This document shows, piece after piece, positions 44,030 to 53,494 of a stretch of 59,295 nt of DNA. Every line of letters begins with the position of its first letter. Position 1 is the first letter of the stretch. Under the pieces are notes generated by a model. The model had not been told where the DNA came from. It did no database searches and worked only from the letters and a program-made list of their open reading frames with translations. The stretch is taken from contig DATMAT010000038.1 in the NCBI GenBank assembly GCA_035559815.1, positions 1 to 59,295 of the forward strand, written 5' to 3'. Source of the stretch: Thermodesulfobacteriota bacterium. GTDB lineage: Bacteria > Desulfobacterota_D > UBA1144 > Nemesobacterales > CSP1-2. The position numbers and the translations under genes were made by a program.

Positions 44030-45100
44030 CTATTTCTCAAAAAGCTTCTTGTACTCCCCGTAGCCCTCCTTCTCCAGGTCCTCTTTGGGAATAAAGCGAA
44101 GAGAGGCGGAGTTTATGCAATAACGAAGCCCGGTAGGCTCAGGCCCGTCGTCGAAAACGTGTCCTAAATGGGAATCGGCGTGCCTGCTTCTCACCTCTGT
44201 TCTTGTCATGAATAAGCTTCTGTCCTCTCTCTCTACGACATTTTCCGGCTCGAGCGGCTGGGTGAAGCTTGGCCAGCCCGTTCCCGAATCATATTTATCC
44301 AACGAGCTGAAAAGGGGTTCGCCGGAGACAATGTCCACGTAGATTCCTTCCTTTTTGTTATTCCAATACTCATTGCTGAAAGGCCTCTCCGTACCCTCTT
44401 CCTGCGTGACCTGGTACTGTAGCGGTGTTAATTTCTTCTTTAGCTCGTCTTTTGAAGGCTTGCTGTACTTCTTTTTGCTACTTTTTGATGTGGTTTCCAT
44501 TTTATCCCCCCATATTTTTTTTAGGTACTGATCTCGTCCCGAATAATATCTATAATACCTATATCTTATAGGGTTCTTCTTGTAATAATCCTGATGATAG
44601 TCTTCCGCTTTATAAAAAACCGATGCTTCGACTATCTCCGTTACGATCGGTTTATTATACCTTTCTGATTTACCTAAGGCCTGTTTTGATTGCTCCGCCA
44701 ATAGTTTTTGTTCATCATCATGATAAAAGATTACACTTCTATACTGCGAGCCCCTATCCACAAATTGGCCGTTCGGGTCGGTCGGGTCTATTTGCCTCCA
44801 GAAAACATCGAGCAGGTCCGAATAGGTTATTTTAGAAGGGTCGTAAACGATTTGAACGGCCTCGACATGGCCCGTTCCTCCGGCAGAGACCTCTTCATAT
44901 TTTGGGTTTTCCTTATGCCCGCCGGTATAGCCCGAAATAACCTCAATCACCCCATCCAGCTTCTCAAAAGGCGGCTCCATGCACCAAAAACATCCCCCGG
45001 CAAAGGTTGCTTTCTCCAGCTTGGTCTCCGCATGCACCGAGGTTTGCATGAAGAGCAGGATTAGAAATGAGAAAAAGTAGACAAAGGTTTTAGCCGACAT
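44030..45100 (-). CDS. msrAB: Periplasmic MsrA-MsrB methionine sulfoxide reductase fusion
   Basis: The product has 356 residues and a signal peptide ([15 protein letters not shown]). The MsrA domain (about 27-200) has the catalytic '[19 protein letters not shown]' motif and '[19 protein letters not shown]'. The MsrB domain (about 215-350) has '[20 protein letters not shown]', '[11 protein letters not shown]', '[13 protein letters not shown]' and catalytic '[11 protein letters not shown]'. Such fusions repair both S- and R-sulfoxide of methionine; secretion places the activity in the periplasm or at the cell surface. AAGGAG lies 8 nt before the ATG. It probably protects envelope proteins from oxidants. 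No partner reductase gene (e.g. MsrQ-like or a CcdA/thioredoxin) is adjacent. Confidence 0.95.
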   Translation of the reverse strand: MSAKTFVYFFSFLILLFMQTSVHAETKLEKATFAGGCFWCMEPPFEKLDGVIEVISGYTGGHKENPKYEEVSAGGTGHVEAVQIVYDPSKITYSDLLDVFWRQIDPTDPNGQFVDRGSQYRSVIFYHDDEQKLLAEQSKQALGKSERYNKPIVTEIVEASVFYKAEDYHQDYYKKNPIRYRYYRYYSGRDQYLKKIWGDKMETTSKSSKKKYSKPSKDELKKKLTPLQYQVTQEEGTERPFSNEYWNNKKEGIYVDIVSGEPLFSSLDKYDSGTGWPSFTQPLEPENVVEREDRSLFMTRTEVRSRHADSHLGHVFDDGPEPTGLRYCINSASLRFIPKEDLEKEGYGEYKKLFEK

Positions 45101-45261
45101 TTCATACTCCTTCCATTAATTTCCCTATTAAGATGATAATTAAGGATTAAAGTTTCTCAAAGAGTGTGACATAAATCCTCGTAAAAGAATGACCTTATGG
45201 AATTGGTCAAATCCGGTCTAGACTGATTAATTGGGTTGTGAGGTTTAAAATCGAATTAAGG

Positions 45262-45295
45262 AGCTGGGTTACCGGCGATTGCCGATAACCCAGCT
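45262..45295 (-). terminator. Strong hairpin downstream of the NHL/RTX gene
   Basis: AGCTGGGTTA at 45262-45271 and TAACCCAGCT at 45286-45295 form a perfect 10-bp stem, with an inner CGGC-gatt-GCCG extension. It starts 28 nt beyond the stop of the minus-strand gene at 45323. The trailing bases are only moderately U-rich. Confidence 0.65.
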
Positions 45296-45322
45296 TAGAT
45301 CTTATTAGTCTTCTATGTTTTT

Positions 45323-48028
45323 TCAGGGTACTTTGGTGATGGTCTCGCAGTTTGCCGCCGTATCAGCATTTTTATGGGGTCCCCCGTCGCAGGTATCATT
45401 ACCCGGACCTCCATCCAAATCATCATCCTTTTTACCACCCTTTAGAGTGTCATCGTTATCTCCACCGTTAAGGTTGTCCCTGCCCAGCTGCCCTAGTATC
45501 GTATCATTTCCGCTTCCACCATCTATAGTGTCGTCACCGCGGCCACCACAGATTACGTCGTCCCCGCCAAGACCGTTTATCGTATCCCTACCGGCAAAGC
45601 CATGAATCACATCGGGCCCTTCTGTTCCGTTGATCACGTCGTTACCGGAAGTGCCCGGAATGGTCACCGGCAAGCCCATGCACTTGGCATTGGTGGGGTC
45701 GCAGGCATCGCCTATACCGTCACCGTCGGTATCCACCTGTCCGGGATTGGCAGTAGTCGGGCAGTTGTCCACGTCGCCACAAACTCCGTCCGTGTCTATA
45801 TCATTCGATGCATCATTAGGACAGTCATCACAGACATCCCCTATATCGTCATTGTCGGCATCCTCCTGCCCGGAGTTGGGAGTTTCAGGACAGTTATCGT
45901 CTACATCGGGAACCCCATCGCTATCCGTATCAAAATCCGGGTCACATACATTACCGATGCCATCGTTGTCGATATCCTCCTGCAGTGGATTTGCTATCGT
46001 GGGGCAATTATCATCCACATCTAAAACGGTATCGTTATCATCATCTTCGTCGCACACATCGCCCTGACCATCCCCGTCCAGGTCGGCCTGGCCTGAGTTA
46101 GGGTCGTCAGGACAATTGTCCATTGAATCCGGCACTCCGTCTTCATCCGTATCAACAGGCGGTATGAACAAGACCTGAACTCGATGGTTATCGGTGTCGG
46201 CCACGTAAATATTTCCCGAGTCATTCACCGATATCCCCCGCGGTTCAAAGAATTCTCCATCACCAGCTCCTATAGTCCCGAATTTGAGCAGAAAATTGCC
46301 GTTTGAGTCAAATTTCTGTATGCGATTGTTCAAGGTATCTGCGACGTAGATATTGCCCTCATAGTCAACCGCTATCCCACGCGGGGTATTAAACTGACCG
46401 TCACCCGTGCCGCTAGTACCAAACTGAAGCAGGAAGTTGCCGTTAGAGTCGAATTTCTGGATACGATGGTTGTTGGTGTCCGCTACATATATGTTGCCTT
46501 CGTAATCCACCGCTAAACCACTAGGAAAGCGAAATCGCCCCGCGGCACCTCCGAAAGTGCCAAACTTTAACAGAAAGTTACCGCTCGAATCAAACTTCTG
46601 TACGCGATGATTATCCGTGTCCGCCACGTAGATGTTGCCTCCATCGTCCACCGCAACTGCATTGGGAGAGTCAAATTGCCCATTTCCCGAGCCTAAACCG
46701 CCAAATGTAAGCATGAAGCCACCGCTTGAATCAAACTTTTGTATGCGGTGATTTTCTGTGTCTGCCACGTAGATATTTCCTGTATTGTCCAACGCCATAC
46801 CGGACGGCTTATTAAAATGACCACTAGCAGTGCCAAGAGTGCCAAACTTGAGGAGAAAATTGCCAGACGAATCAAACTTCTGTATGCGATGATTGTTTGT
46901 ATCCACAACGTAAACGCTATTTGTGCTATCTACAGATGATGAAGATGGAAATCTAAACAAAGTATTCCCCTTACCGAAGGTGCCAAGCTTGAGTATGAAG
47001 TTACCGCTCGAACTAAATTTTTGTATACGGTTATTTTTTGTATCCGCTACAAGGATATTGCCTCCGCTATCCACTGCTACACCGGTTGGCCCATTAAGGC
47101 GGCCATTGACCAAGCCGAAACTTCCAAACTTGAGAACGAAATTACCGTTAGAATTAAATTTCTGGATTCGGTTATTTCCCGTGTCCGCTACATAAATGTT
47201 GCCCCCACTATCCAGGGTTACATCCATCGGAGAATTGAACTGTCCGTTTCCTGCTCCAGGTGTTCCAAACTTAAGAAGAAAGTTACCGCTAGAATCAAAT
47301 TTCTGGATTCGGTTATTATTCTTATCAGCAACGTAAACGTTACCTGCAGTGTCCACCGCGATTCCCCTCGGGGAATTAAGCTGGCCGTCCCCGGATCCAA
47401 GTGCTCCGAACTTGAATAGAAAATTACCGCTTGAATCAAACTTTTGTATACGGTTGTTAGTCGTGTCCGCCACATATATGTTGCCAGAATCGTCTAAAGC
47501 TATACCGACCGGTTCATTGAACTGACCGTCCTCTGAACCTAAACCCCCAAATGAGAATACTAAATTACCGCTGGAATCAAACTTCTGTATGCGATGATTC
47601 CCGGTATCTGCTACATACATGTTCCCCGTCCCATCGATTGCCACACTGAAGGGCCTCGTAAATTCGCCGTCTACCGTACCGAAACTACCAATCCTCATAA
47701 TCTCTTCACCGGATGAGTCCATTTTGACTATCTGGCTTATAAATCTTTGAACCCCATAAATATTTCCATCATCGTCAAGCACTACATCTACTATACTCGT
47801 TAGAACCGGCTGCTCTATGGGCACACTAAATTCAAACGTTTGTGCGCGCACAGATTTGCTATTGACCATCACTAGTAAAAAAATGGCAAGCAACATGCTT
47901 AGTAAAGCTCTGCTTCTGGACCTGTTCGTGAGAAAGCCCGATGCGTTGAGCCCATTACTCCAGTTCTTAGCATTCTCCCGAACACAATTCATAATCCTAG
48001 AACAGATCATCATATGGAATGCCCGCAT
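45323..48028 (-). CDS. Large secreted NHL beta-propeller protein with thrombospondin type 3 and RTX repeats
   Basis: This 901-residue protein starts at the ATG at 48028, 9 nt after AGGAGG. It has a long N-terminal region with a signal-like stretch ('ALLSMLLAIFLLVMVNSKSV', ending RAQTF). About residues 70-620 hold roughly 12 NHL-type repeats of ~46 residues ('GNIYVADTxNNRIQKFDSSG' pattern), enough for two six-bladed propellers. Next come Asp-rich thrombospondin type 3 repeats (about 625-770; 'DTDEDGVPDSMDNCP'). The tail has RTX/hemolysin calcium-binding nonapeptides (GGxGxDxxx, about 790-880). A Sec signal and RTX repeats together are unusual. The role is probably calcium-dependent surface adhesion or matrix binding; unproven. 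Confidence 0.87.
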   Translation of the reverse strand: MRAFHMMICSRIMNCVRENAKNWSNGLNASGFLTNRSRSRALLSMLLAIFLLVMVNSKSVRAQTFEFSVPIEQPVLTSIVDVVLDDDGNIYGVQRFISQIVKMDSSGEEIMRIGSFGTVDGEFTRPFSVAIDGTGNMYVADTGNHRIQKFDSSGNLVFSFGGLGSEDGQFNEPVGIALDDSGNIYVADTTNNRIQKFDSSGNFLFKFGALGSGDGQLNSPRGIAVDTAGNVYVADKNNNRIQKFDSSGNFLLKFGTPGAGNGQFNSPMDVTLDSGGNIYVADTGNNRIQKFNSNGNFVLKFGSFGLVNGRLNGPTGVAVDSGGNILVADTKNNRIQKFSSSGNFILKLGTFGKGNTLFRFPSSSSVDSTNSVYVVDTNNHRIQKFDSSGNFLLKFGTLGTASGHFNKPSGMALDNTGNIYVADTENHRIQKFDSSGGFMLTFGGLGSGNGQFDSPNAVAVDDGGNIYVADTDNHRVQKFDSSGNFLLKFGTFGGAAGRFRFPSGLAVDYEGNIYVADTNNHRIQKFDSNGNFLLQFGTSGTGDGQFNTPRGIAVDYEGNIYVADTLNNRIQKFDSNGNFLLKFGTIGAGDGEFFEPRGISVNDSGNIYVADTDNHRVQVLFIPPVDTDEDGVPDSMDNCPDDPNSGQADLDGDGQGDVCDEDDDNDTVLDVDDNCPTIANPLQEDIDNDGIGNVCDPDFDTDSDGVPDVDDNCPETPNSGQEDADNDDIGDVCDDCPNDASNDIDTDGVCGDVDNCPTTANPGQVDTDGDGIGDACDPTNAKCMGLPVTIPGTSGNDVINGTEGPDVIHGFAGRDTINGLGGDDVICGGRGDDTIDGGSGNDTILGQLGRDNLNGGDNDDTLKGGKKDDDLDGGPGNDTCDGGPHKNADTAANCETITKVP

Positions 48029-48137
48029 GATGTATATCCTCCTCTCATAGTACGTATGGTAATTTCCACATACCTATGTTTAGTACTTTCCTGACATAAA
48101 CTCCGACCATATCGTCAAAAAATGAAAAAATAAGAAA

Positions 48138-48323
48138 GTGTATGACTCTCTAAAAAAGACTAAATTCAGTCGACGCGTAGAAAATCGACTTCCAACAAGT
48201 TTTCTATTACCTAAAGAACCGAAAAAAAATCTTACAAAAGTCGATTCAATTAACACGCGAGAAGCGAAGGAACTTTTGGAAGGAATCCTGGCTTTGCTAA
48301 TCGAAGTCAACTCCTCTTTCTAA
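48138..48323 (+). CDS. Possible small basic protein
   Basis: A 61-codon frame, basic N-terminus (LKKTKFSRRVENRL) and a helix-like C-terminus ('EAKELLEGILALLIEV'), in the 475-bp gap between the NHL protein and the Fur-type gene. A weak AAGAAAG lies before the ATG. The opposite strand has a similar-length frame, so this may be chance. No family recognised; nothing else is seen in 48029-48503. Confidence 0.22.
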   Translation: MYDSLKKTKFSRRVENRLPTSFLLPKEPKKNLTKVDSINTREAKELLEGILALLIEVNSSF

Positions 48324-48503
48324 ACTTCATTAAGTATATAGCCAACCGTATATACTCAAGACTTAATTTTTTCTGTATAAAAGGTTGGGGTTCACGGAAA
48401 AATATAACTTTGGTTATATTTTTTAATGGAGAGTCATTAATCTTAACTTCTACCCTAGTAATTTCGGAAAGGATAAAACAAATGTCAGTTAAGCTTTGAC
48501 CAG

Positions 48504-48941
48504 CTACGAACCTTTCAGGCAATCCTTGCAGACACCGTGTAGGTAAAGCTCCGCAGCGTCTATCCTAACCTCGGCTAGCGGCGATCTCTCCACATCCAAT
48601 TCATAGTTAACCTTTTTCAGATAAACATCGTCAACTTTTCCACAACCGTCACATACAAAATGATGATGTTCATCAAGATTGGTATCATATCTCATCGCGT
48701 TTCCGCTCCGTCCCAAATAGGAGAGTAAACCGGTTTTAACCATCTGTTCCATATTTCGGTAGACAGTCGCCGCGGAAAGCATTGGATGCTCCTCTTTTGC
48801 TTTTTGATATACCTCGTCAACTGTTAAGTGTTGGTCCGCCCTGGAAAGTATGCGAAAAATCACCATGCGCTGGGGGGTGAGCTTGAGCCCTCTCTCCCGT
48901 GATAGATTAATTAATTTTTGAAGCCGGTCCTGGTCGTTCAT
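48504..48941 (-). CDS. Fur/PerR-family metal-dependent repressor
   Basis: This 145-residue regulator has a winged-helix N-terminus ('GLKLTPQRMVIFRIL', 'SAATVYRNMEQMVKTGLL') and a C-terminal metal domain with 'EHHHFVCDGCGKVDDVYL' and 'HGVCKDCLKGS', giving two CXXC zinc pairs. This matches the PerR branch in architecture, with the His-rich regulatory site. It is divergent from the Dps-like ferritin gene, sharing a 176-bp gap that contains a perfect palindrome over the ferritin promoter. It probably represses the ferritin and itself under iron-replete, peroxide-free conditions; this is inferred. Confidence 0.88.
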   Translation of the reverse strand: MNDQDRLQKLINLSRERGLKLTPQRMVIFRILSRADQHLTVDEVYQKAKEEHPMLSAATVYRNMEQMVKTGLLSYLGRSGNAMRYDTNLDEHHHFVCDGCGKVDDVYLKKVNYELDVERSPLAEVRIDAAELYLHGVCKDCLKGS

Positions 48942-49046
48942 GCTAGATAAAAATTACCACCGATCATGATTTTTTTAACTAAATATACCATCCATAGATA
49001 AATTTACTACTTATATAATATCTATATACATCTAAAATATCCTATT

Positions 49047-49060
49047 ATTTGATATCAAAT
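49047..49060. promoter_or_regulatory. Palindromic operator over the ferritin promoter
   Basis: ATTTGATATCAAAT is a perfect 14-bp palindrome covering the -35 box of the ferritin promoter. It lies in the divergent gap with the PerR/Fur-type gene. Its sequence is not the classical Fur box, so the match to PerR is positional. Confidence 0.5.
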
Positions 49061-49077
49061 TGCAATCAGGATATAAT
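49049..49077 (+). promoter_or_regulatory. Sigma-70 promoter of the Dps-like gene
   Basis: TTGATA (49049-49054), 17-nt spacer, TATAAT (49072-49077). The start codon at 49118 follows GGGAGG. Both hexamers and spacing are close to consensus. Confidence 0.75.
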
Positions 49078-49117
49078 AGCGTATCATTAAATAAGACCAA
49101 AAGGGAGGACTAAGCTT

Positions 49118-49744
49118 ATGGCAACCAAAGAGAAAAAGCACATGAAAGGAAAGGTTAAACCGGGTGACGTGACCCAGCGTGTTGGGGTCGAACAACTCGA
49201 AGCCCGCGGAGTGGACGTCAAGGAATTAAGAGAAAAACTAATCGATGCGGCCGGCGCCGAGTTTACCACATACTATTATTACACCATACTGCGTATGTAC
49301 CTGGCCGGCCACGAAGACTATAAGGAGATATGCGAGGACGCCCGTCTCGAAGACAGGGCCCATTTTGAGCTTATTACCCCCAGGATTTACGAGCTCGGCG
49401 GAGGCTTGCCTACCGATATAAGGGCTTTTGCCGATAGAGCGTCATGTGCTGATGCCTATTTGCCCAAAAATCCTTCTCCCGCAAACATTTTAGAAGTTCT
49501 TCTCGAAGCAGAAAGATGCGCCATAAGAACGTGGAGCGAGGTATGTGACCTTACCTTCGGCAAAGACCCGCGTACCTATGATATGGCATCCAGAATCCTC
49601 CAGGAAGAAGTCGAGCATGAAGCCTGGTTTATAGAACTGTTAAGCAAAGAAAGAGATGGGGTCATTCGCCCCTCCGGTCATTTCCGACGAGGAGAACCGG
49701 GCGAGGCTCCTTACAGCAAGAACCGCGGTTTTTATAATCCATGA
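49118..49744 (+). CDS. Dps-like ferritin-fold protein (DPSL type)
   Basis: This 208-residue four-helix protein has two ferroxidase-type pairs: '[17 protein letters not shown]' (first Glu) with '[18 protein letters not shown]', and a second '[13 protein letters not shown]'. The paired cysteines ('RASCADAY', '[12 protein letters not shown]') are typical of the DPSL group, which uses a bacterioferritin-like di-iron site inside a Dps-like dodecamer to detoxify peroxide and store iron. A strong sigma-70 promoter and an overlapping palindrome facing a PerR/Fur-type gene suggest peroxide-responsive control. A ferredoxin follows on the same strand after a hairpin. Confidence 0.85.
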   Translation: MATKEKKHMKGKVKPGDVTQRVGVEQLEARGVDVKELREKLIDAAGAEFTTYYYYTILRMYLAGHEDYKEICEDARLEDRAHFELITPRIYELGGGLPTDIRAFADRASCADAYLPKNPSPANILEVLLEAERCAIRTWSEVCDLTFGKDPRTYDMASRILQEEVEHEAWFIELLSKERDGVIRPSGHFRRGEPGEAPYSKNRGFYNP

Positions 49745-49758
49745 TCGAAATCATCAGC

Positions 49759-49794
49759 AAAGATAGGCGGGGTTGGAAGACACCGCCTATCTTT
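49759..49794 (+). terminator. Hairpin between the Dps-like gene and the ferredoxin gene
   Basis: AAAGATAGGCGG (49759-49770) and CCGCCTATCTTT (49783-49794) form a perfect 12-bp stem with a 12-nt loop. It sits 15 nt after the ferritin stop and 8 nt before the ferredoxin start, so it could end most transcripts and keep ferredoxin expression low, or act at the level of translation. Confidence 0.6.
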
Positions 49795-49802
49795 GTATAT
49801 TA

Positions 49803-50135
49803 ATGAAGACCTACCAAGTAAAGCTACATACACCGGAAGGAACAGCGCACCTAGAGGTTCGGGAAGATGAATATATTCTGGATGCCGCATACGAGGCGGG
49901 TTATGATATTCCCTCTATGTGCCTACAGGGTTTTTGCTTGACCTGCGCGTCGAGGTTGTTGAGGGGTAAGGTGGATCAATCCGAGGCTGTTCGCTTCTAC
50001 CCCGAGGATGAAAAGGAGGGATACGTCCTTATCTGCAGCGCTAAGCCGCTATCCGACCTCTGCATAAAAACCCACCAAAAAAAGGAGATGCAAAATCATC
50101 GTAAAAAGTACGGCCTGCCCTACCCCCATGGCTGA
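49803..50135 (+). CDS. [2Fe-2S] plant-type ferredoxin
   Basis: Start chosen at the ATG at 49803; the longer frame starts with TTG inside the hairpin loop. The 110-residue protein has a beta-grasp fold with the cluster motif 'PSMCLQGFCLTCASRLLRG' (C-x4-C-x2-C) and a fourth Cys in 'YVLICSAKPL'. The Lys-rich tail (KKEMQNHRKKYG) is unusual for this family. It could donate electrons to the Dps-like protein for iron release (as bacterioferritin-associated ferredoxin does), or serve elsewhere; the adjacency suggests the first. The start has no clear binding site, so translation may be low. 50136-50415 is empty. Confidence 0.87.
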   Translation: MKTYQVKLHTPEGTAHLEVREDEYILDAAYEAGYDIPSMCLQGFCLTCASRLLRGKVDQSEAVRFYPEDEKEGYVLICSAKPLSDLCIKTHQKKEMQNHRKKYGLPYPHG

Positions 50136-50415
50136 GAATTTCAGCATCTGGTTGTTTTATCAACTAAATGACTCATTTAAAAGGTGACTTTGTTTAAACC
50201 TATGAACTTTTCCTAGTCGAGATAAATAGTGAAGCACAGCTATTACTTACGCGCTTAATGAGAGGTTTCGTTCCTAGAAAAATGACTTCATAATTTATTT
50301 GGCTCGACACTTTTAGTCAATTCTATTCCTACATTACTACTAAATTGGCATTGTTAGCGTTCATAAACCCTATAACCAGATATTACCTTAAATAATCAAG
50401 CCCCATTGTTAAACT

Positions 50416-51789
50416 TTAATTTTCAACAAGACCAGGGGGCCGTTTATTCTCTTTGCCGGTATTTCTAAGAATCACCCATCCTCCGACCCCAGCGATGAGC
50501 GATGCGGTCAGAATTCCTAGTTTAGCTACCGAGAGAATTTCATCGTCCTCAAAGGCCAGACCAGCTATGAAGAGAGACATAGTAAAACCGATTCCGGCCA
50601 GCCAACCCACTCCATAGATTTTCAACCAACTAACACCGCTAGGTAAGGTGGCTATGCCTATCCGCACGGCAAACCAGGAAAAGAGCGTAACTCCAACCTG
50701 TTTGCCGAGAACCAGCCCAAACAATATGCCCAGTGCTACCGGATTTGTGAACAATGCGGCGAGACCCCCGCCCAAATTAACCCCGGCATTGGCAAGCGCA
50801 AAAACGGGCATGACTCCAAATATTACCCATGGATGTAAAGCATGTTCCAATCTTTGTAGTGGCGTTTGAGCTAACTTGCTGGCTGATTCTATAGCCTCCA
50901 CAACTTCGTGTTGCTGCTTGCTGGTAAGGATGCTCCCGCCTCCACCGACGTCTTTGAATTCATCGAGTAGGTTACGGCCTCTTTCCAGAAATTCCTCTTT
51001 ACCGATTCTGGCCCTAGCCGGAATGGTCATTGCTGCAAGCACTCCGGCTATGGTCGCGTGTACTCCGGACATGAGGAACGCAAGCCAGAGCCCCCCTATA
51101 CCCAGGGCAGCGTATACGAGTGGATTGCGAACTCCAGCGCGATTGGTTGCCAGAAGGGCTGCCAAAAAGGCCGCGCCCACAATCAAATTTGACCAGTAGA
51201 TTTGAGAAGTGTAGAAAAAGGCAATGACCAAAACCGCTCCTATATCATCCACAATAGCAACAGATGTCAGAAATATCTTGAGGGATACCGGCACCCTCTT
51301 GCCTAAAATGGCTAACGCCCCCAATGCAAAAGCAATGTCAGTAGCCATCGGGATTCCCCATCCGGAAGCACCGGCCTTTCCTCCATTGAATACAAGATAG
51401 ATAATAGCTGGCGTAACCATACCGCCAATTGCCGCAGCGATGGGAAGCGCTGCCTGTTTCGGCGAAGATAATTCGCCGACCAGTATCTCACGCTTTATCT
51501 CCAGTCCAACGACAAAAAAGAACATAGCCATCAATCCATCGTTGATCCAAAGTATAAGAGGCTTGTCCAAAAGAAAGCCCCCAATCCCCACCTGGAGCTT
51601 TGTCTGCCACAGATTGAAATAGCCGTCAGACCAGGGCGAATTAGCCCAGACCAGCGCCACGACGGTGCAGAGGAAAAGTAATATGCCCGCGGATGCTTCA
51701 AGCCCGGTAAATTCCTGAAAAGGACGCAGTATCCACTCCATAGATGATTTTTGTGATGTGTCCATTATTTCCTTGCTTTCCTTACTCAT
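50416..51789 (-). CDS. nhaA: Na+/H+ antiporter NhaA
   Basis: This 457-residue inner-membrane antiporter follows GAGAGGAAC by a few bases. The conserved 'VGLEIKREI' and 'SVAIVDDIGAVLVIAFFY' (paired Asp of the ion site) are intact, as is 'ATDIAFALGALAILGKRVP'. Twelve hydrophobic helices fit. A 60-residue insertion-like stretch with 'ERGRNLLDEFKDVGGGGSIL' lies in a loop, as in many NhaA proteins of this subgroup. It exports Na+ in exchange for protons. It is a single gene with no close partner; the promoter in 51790-51850 was not defined. Confidence 0.95.
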   Translation of the reverse strand: MSKESKEIMDTSQKSSMEWILRPFQEFTGLEASAGILLFLCTVVALVWANSPWSDGYFNLWQTKLQVGIGGFLLDKPLILWINDGLMAMFFFVVGLEIKREILVGELSSPKQAALPIAAAIGGMVTPAIIYLVFNGGKAGASGWGIPMATDIAFALGALAILGKRVPVSLKIFLTSVAIVDDIGAVLVIAFFYTSQIYWSNLIVGAAFLAALLATNRAGVRNPLVYAALGIGGLWLAFLMSGVHATIAGVLAAMTIPARARIGKEEFLERGRNLLDEFKDVGGGGSILTSKQQHEVVEAIESASKLAQTPLQRLEHALHPWVIFGVMPVFALANAGVNLGGGLAALFTNPVALGILFGLVLGKQVGVTLFSWFAVRIGIATLPSGVSWLKIYGVGWLAGIGFTMSLFIAGLAFEDDEILSVAKLGILTASLIAGVGGWVILRNTGKENKRPPGLVEN

Positions 51790-52498
51790 AGTTCCTCTCC
51801 ATCGATTAGGGCAATTCAGGTCAATATTAATTTGTATATTAGAACAAATTGCTTCTACTAAAAAACAACAAAGTTATTGGATTTCTTAAAGCGGGGTATG
51901 ATTATTATAAATATTATATTGGTAAAAAATAACACTAGTAATGGCAAATAGAGTGTGCATCTAGAAGAAGCACTTGGTTATTTCTCGATTATTTATCATA
52001 CTTTGAGGACTTCAGAATCTCAACACCTTAGACTTATTATCTATATGAAACCACTACTGTCTAAAATTAATTAGAAACCAAAGGTTCGAACTGGTAAAAC
52101 GAGGCCTTTAGATAGATAAAAAAGTCCTTTTAAAATCAGGTCACCCCCCTTTATGTTTGCTATGCAAGCGCAATCCTAATCCTAGTTTTTGAAATGCTTT
52201 TAACCCTTACTCACCCTTCGTCCTAGTTTATCCTGAGCGAGGCCGAAGGACTCAAGGTGAAGGGCACGGTACTGCTGCGAGTTTTATACCCGCCTTCATG
52301 GTGAGCGGAGTCGAACCATGAGCCCTTCGTCAAGACCAGCACAGGCTTCCCCCGAAAGGAGCGAAGGGATAATTGCTTTCAATTGCGAGTTGCTTTGTTT
52401 TGGCAGTGAATAAATATCTTATTTTGGACAAGTTGATATGAAACTTATATTAAAGCCCCGAGTAAAGAAAAACAAGTTAAATTCTACGCTGCCAGCTT
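51790..52498. other. Long intergenic stretch with dispersed repeats
   Basis: This 709-bp gap is AT-rich up to about 52180. From 52200 to 52330 it has a repeat module with CCTTCGTCC...GGCCGAAGGAC, GGTGAAGGGC, CTTCATGGTGAGCGGAG and GAACCATGAGCCCTTCG, whose parts pair in inverted orientation. A related module is at 40735-40860. No gene is seen. Confidence 0.55.
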
Positions 52499-53344
52499 TT
52501 AGCTCATTCTATTCACCGCATTATTTTTATCATTCAATTTTTCCCAAATCAGGCTCACTAAATAAATTAAGGCAAGCGATATTACCGATATGGCAATAAA
52601 TTCTATCCACGAAAATACGAGGGCTTTCTCTTTAGAGACACCGAAAGAAGAGAGAAGCGCAATCAAGCTAAGGTCCCTCGTCCCCAGCCCCATAGGGGTT
52701 ACCGGAAGAAACTGAGAAAGAACGCTCACCGCACTGACGCGAATGACATCTATTTTACCTATATCTATCCCCACCGCCTTAGCCGAAGCCAAAACACTAA
52801 GGGCGAAGAATAGATACATAAACAGAGAGCTTAAGATTACTTCCCTTAGCGAATCAAAATTCCTTCTCCTCCAGATAATCGTTGCAATTAGAGTTAACCC
52901 AATTAAAGAGATAGAGAAATAAAAATATGTATCTCCGTAAATACCGACCACAAGACATATCACACCGAGGTCGAGAAACCTAAGATGTAAAATGGCGGAT
53001 AATGCTGACTTCAGTGAAAAACCGCTTAGTTTGAAAGCGCCAAGAAGCACCCCCTCCCCGGCCAGATGAATCGTTCCTACAGCCACCAGTCTTGACAAAC
53101 TGAACACCCGGAGAAGTTTTTCCAGCCGGTAGGCCCCCAGTATATATCTGAATCTTATTGCCTCGAATACTATAAAAGCAGTATTGAACAGTATGGACGG
53201 CGCAAGATAGAGAAGGTCTACCTCTTTGAATCTGGCGAAAACCTCTTTCCATGAGACAAAATAGGAAAGGACCAATAAAGCGATTATTCCGGTTACGGGG
53301 GAAAGCCGTTTTAAGGTCTCGGTCAAACCTTTTTTATTCTCCAT
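52499..53344 (-). CDS. YbhN/UPF0104-family membrane protein
   Basis: The 281-residue protein has about eight hydrophobic segments. Its conserved regions 'LSRLVAVGTIHLAGEGVLLG', 'LSQFLPVTPMGLGTRDLSL' and 'KALVFSWIEFIAISVISL' match the lysylphosphatidylglycerol synthase transmembrane/UPF0104 family. The GTRE/GTRD-like motif is typical of the family. Such proteins have been suggested to move or modify lipids or glycolipids; the exact role here is unknown. Start follows GGGAGG. Neighbours (a protease and NhaA) give no functional clue. 53345-53494 has no clear element. Confidence 0.72.
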   Translation of the reverse strand: MENKKGLTETLKRLSPVTGIIALLVLSYFVSWKEVFARFKEVDLLYLAPSILFNTAFIVFEAIRFRYILGAYRLEKLLRVFSLSRLVAVGTIHLAGEGVLLGAFKLSGFSLKSALSAILHLRFLDLGVICLVVGIYGDTYFYFSISLIGLTLIATIIWRRRNFDSLREVILSSLFMYLFFALSVLASAKAVGIDIGKIDVIRVSAVSVLSQFLPVTPMGLGTRDLSLIALLSSFGVSKEKALVFSWIEFIAISVISLALIYLVSLIWEKLNDKNNAVNRMS

Positions 53345-53494
53345 TCCTCCCTTTCAGGCTAATGCAAAATTGGAGAGAAATTTCATCCCTGTTCTGATTT
53401 CCACTTGTTACCGACAATGTAACCAAACCTGTGAAATTTGATACTATATCAAGATTAAGAAACCGTTAACCAGTGATGAATAAACGGTTAATAA

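Noticed and set aside
43990-44167. Continuation of the toxin frame to 44167
   Set aside because: It is out of the true toxin frame and lies over the end of the minus-strand MsrAB gene.
45602-46067. Long plus-strand frames across the NHL/RTX gene
   Set aside because: They are antisense shadows of the repeat-rich Asp/Gly codons of the minus-strand gene.
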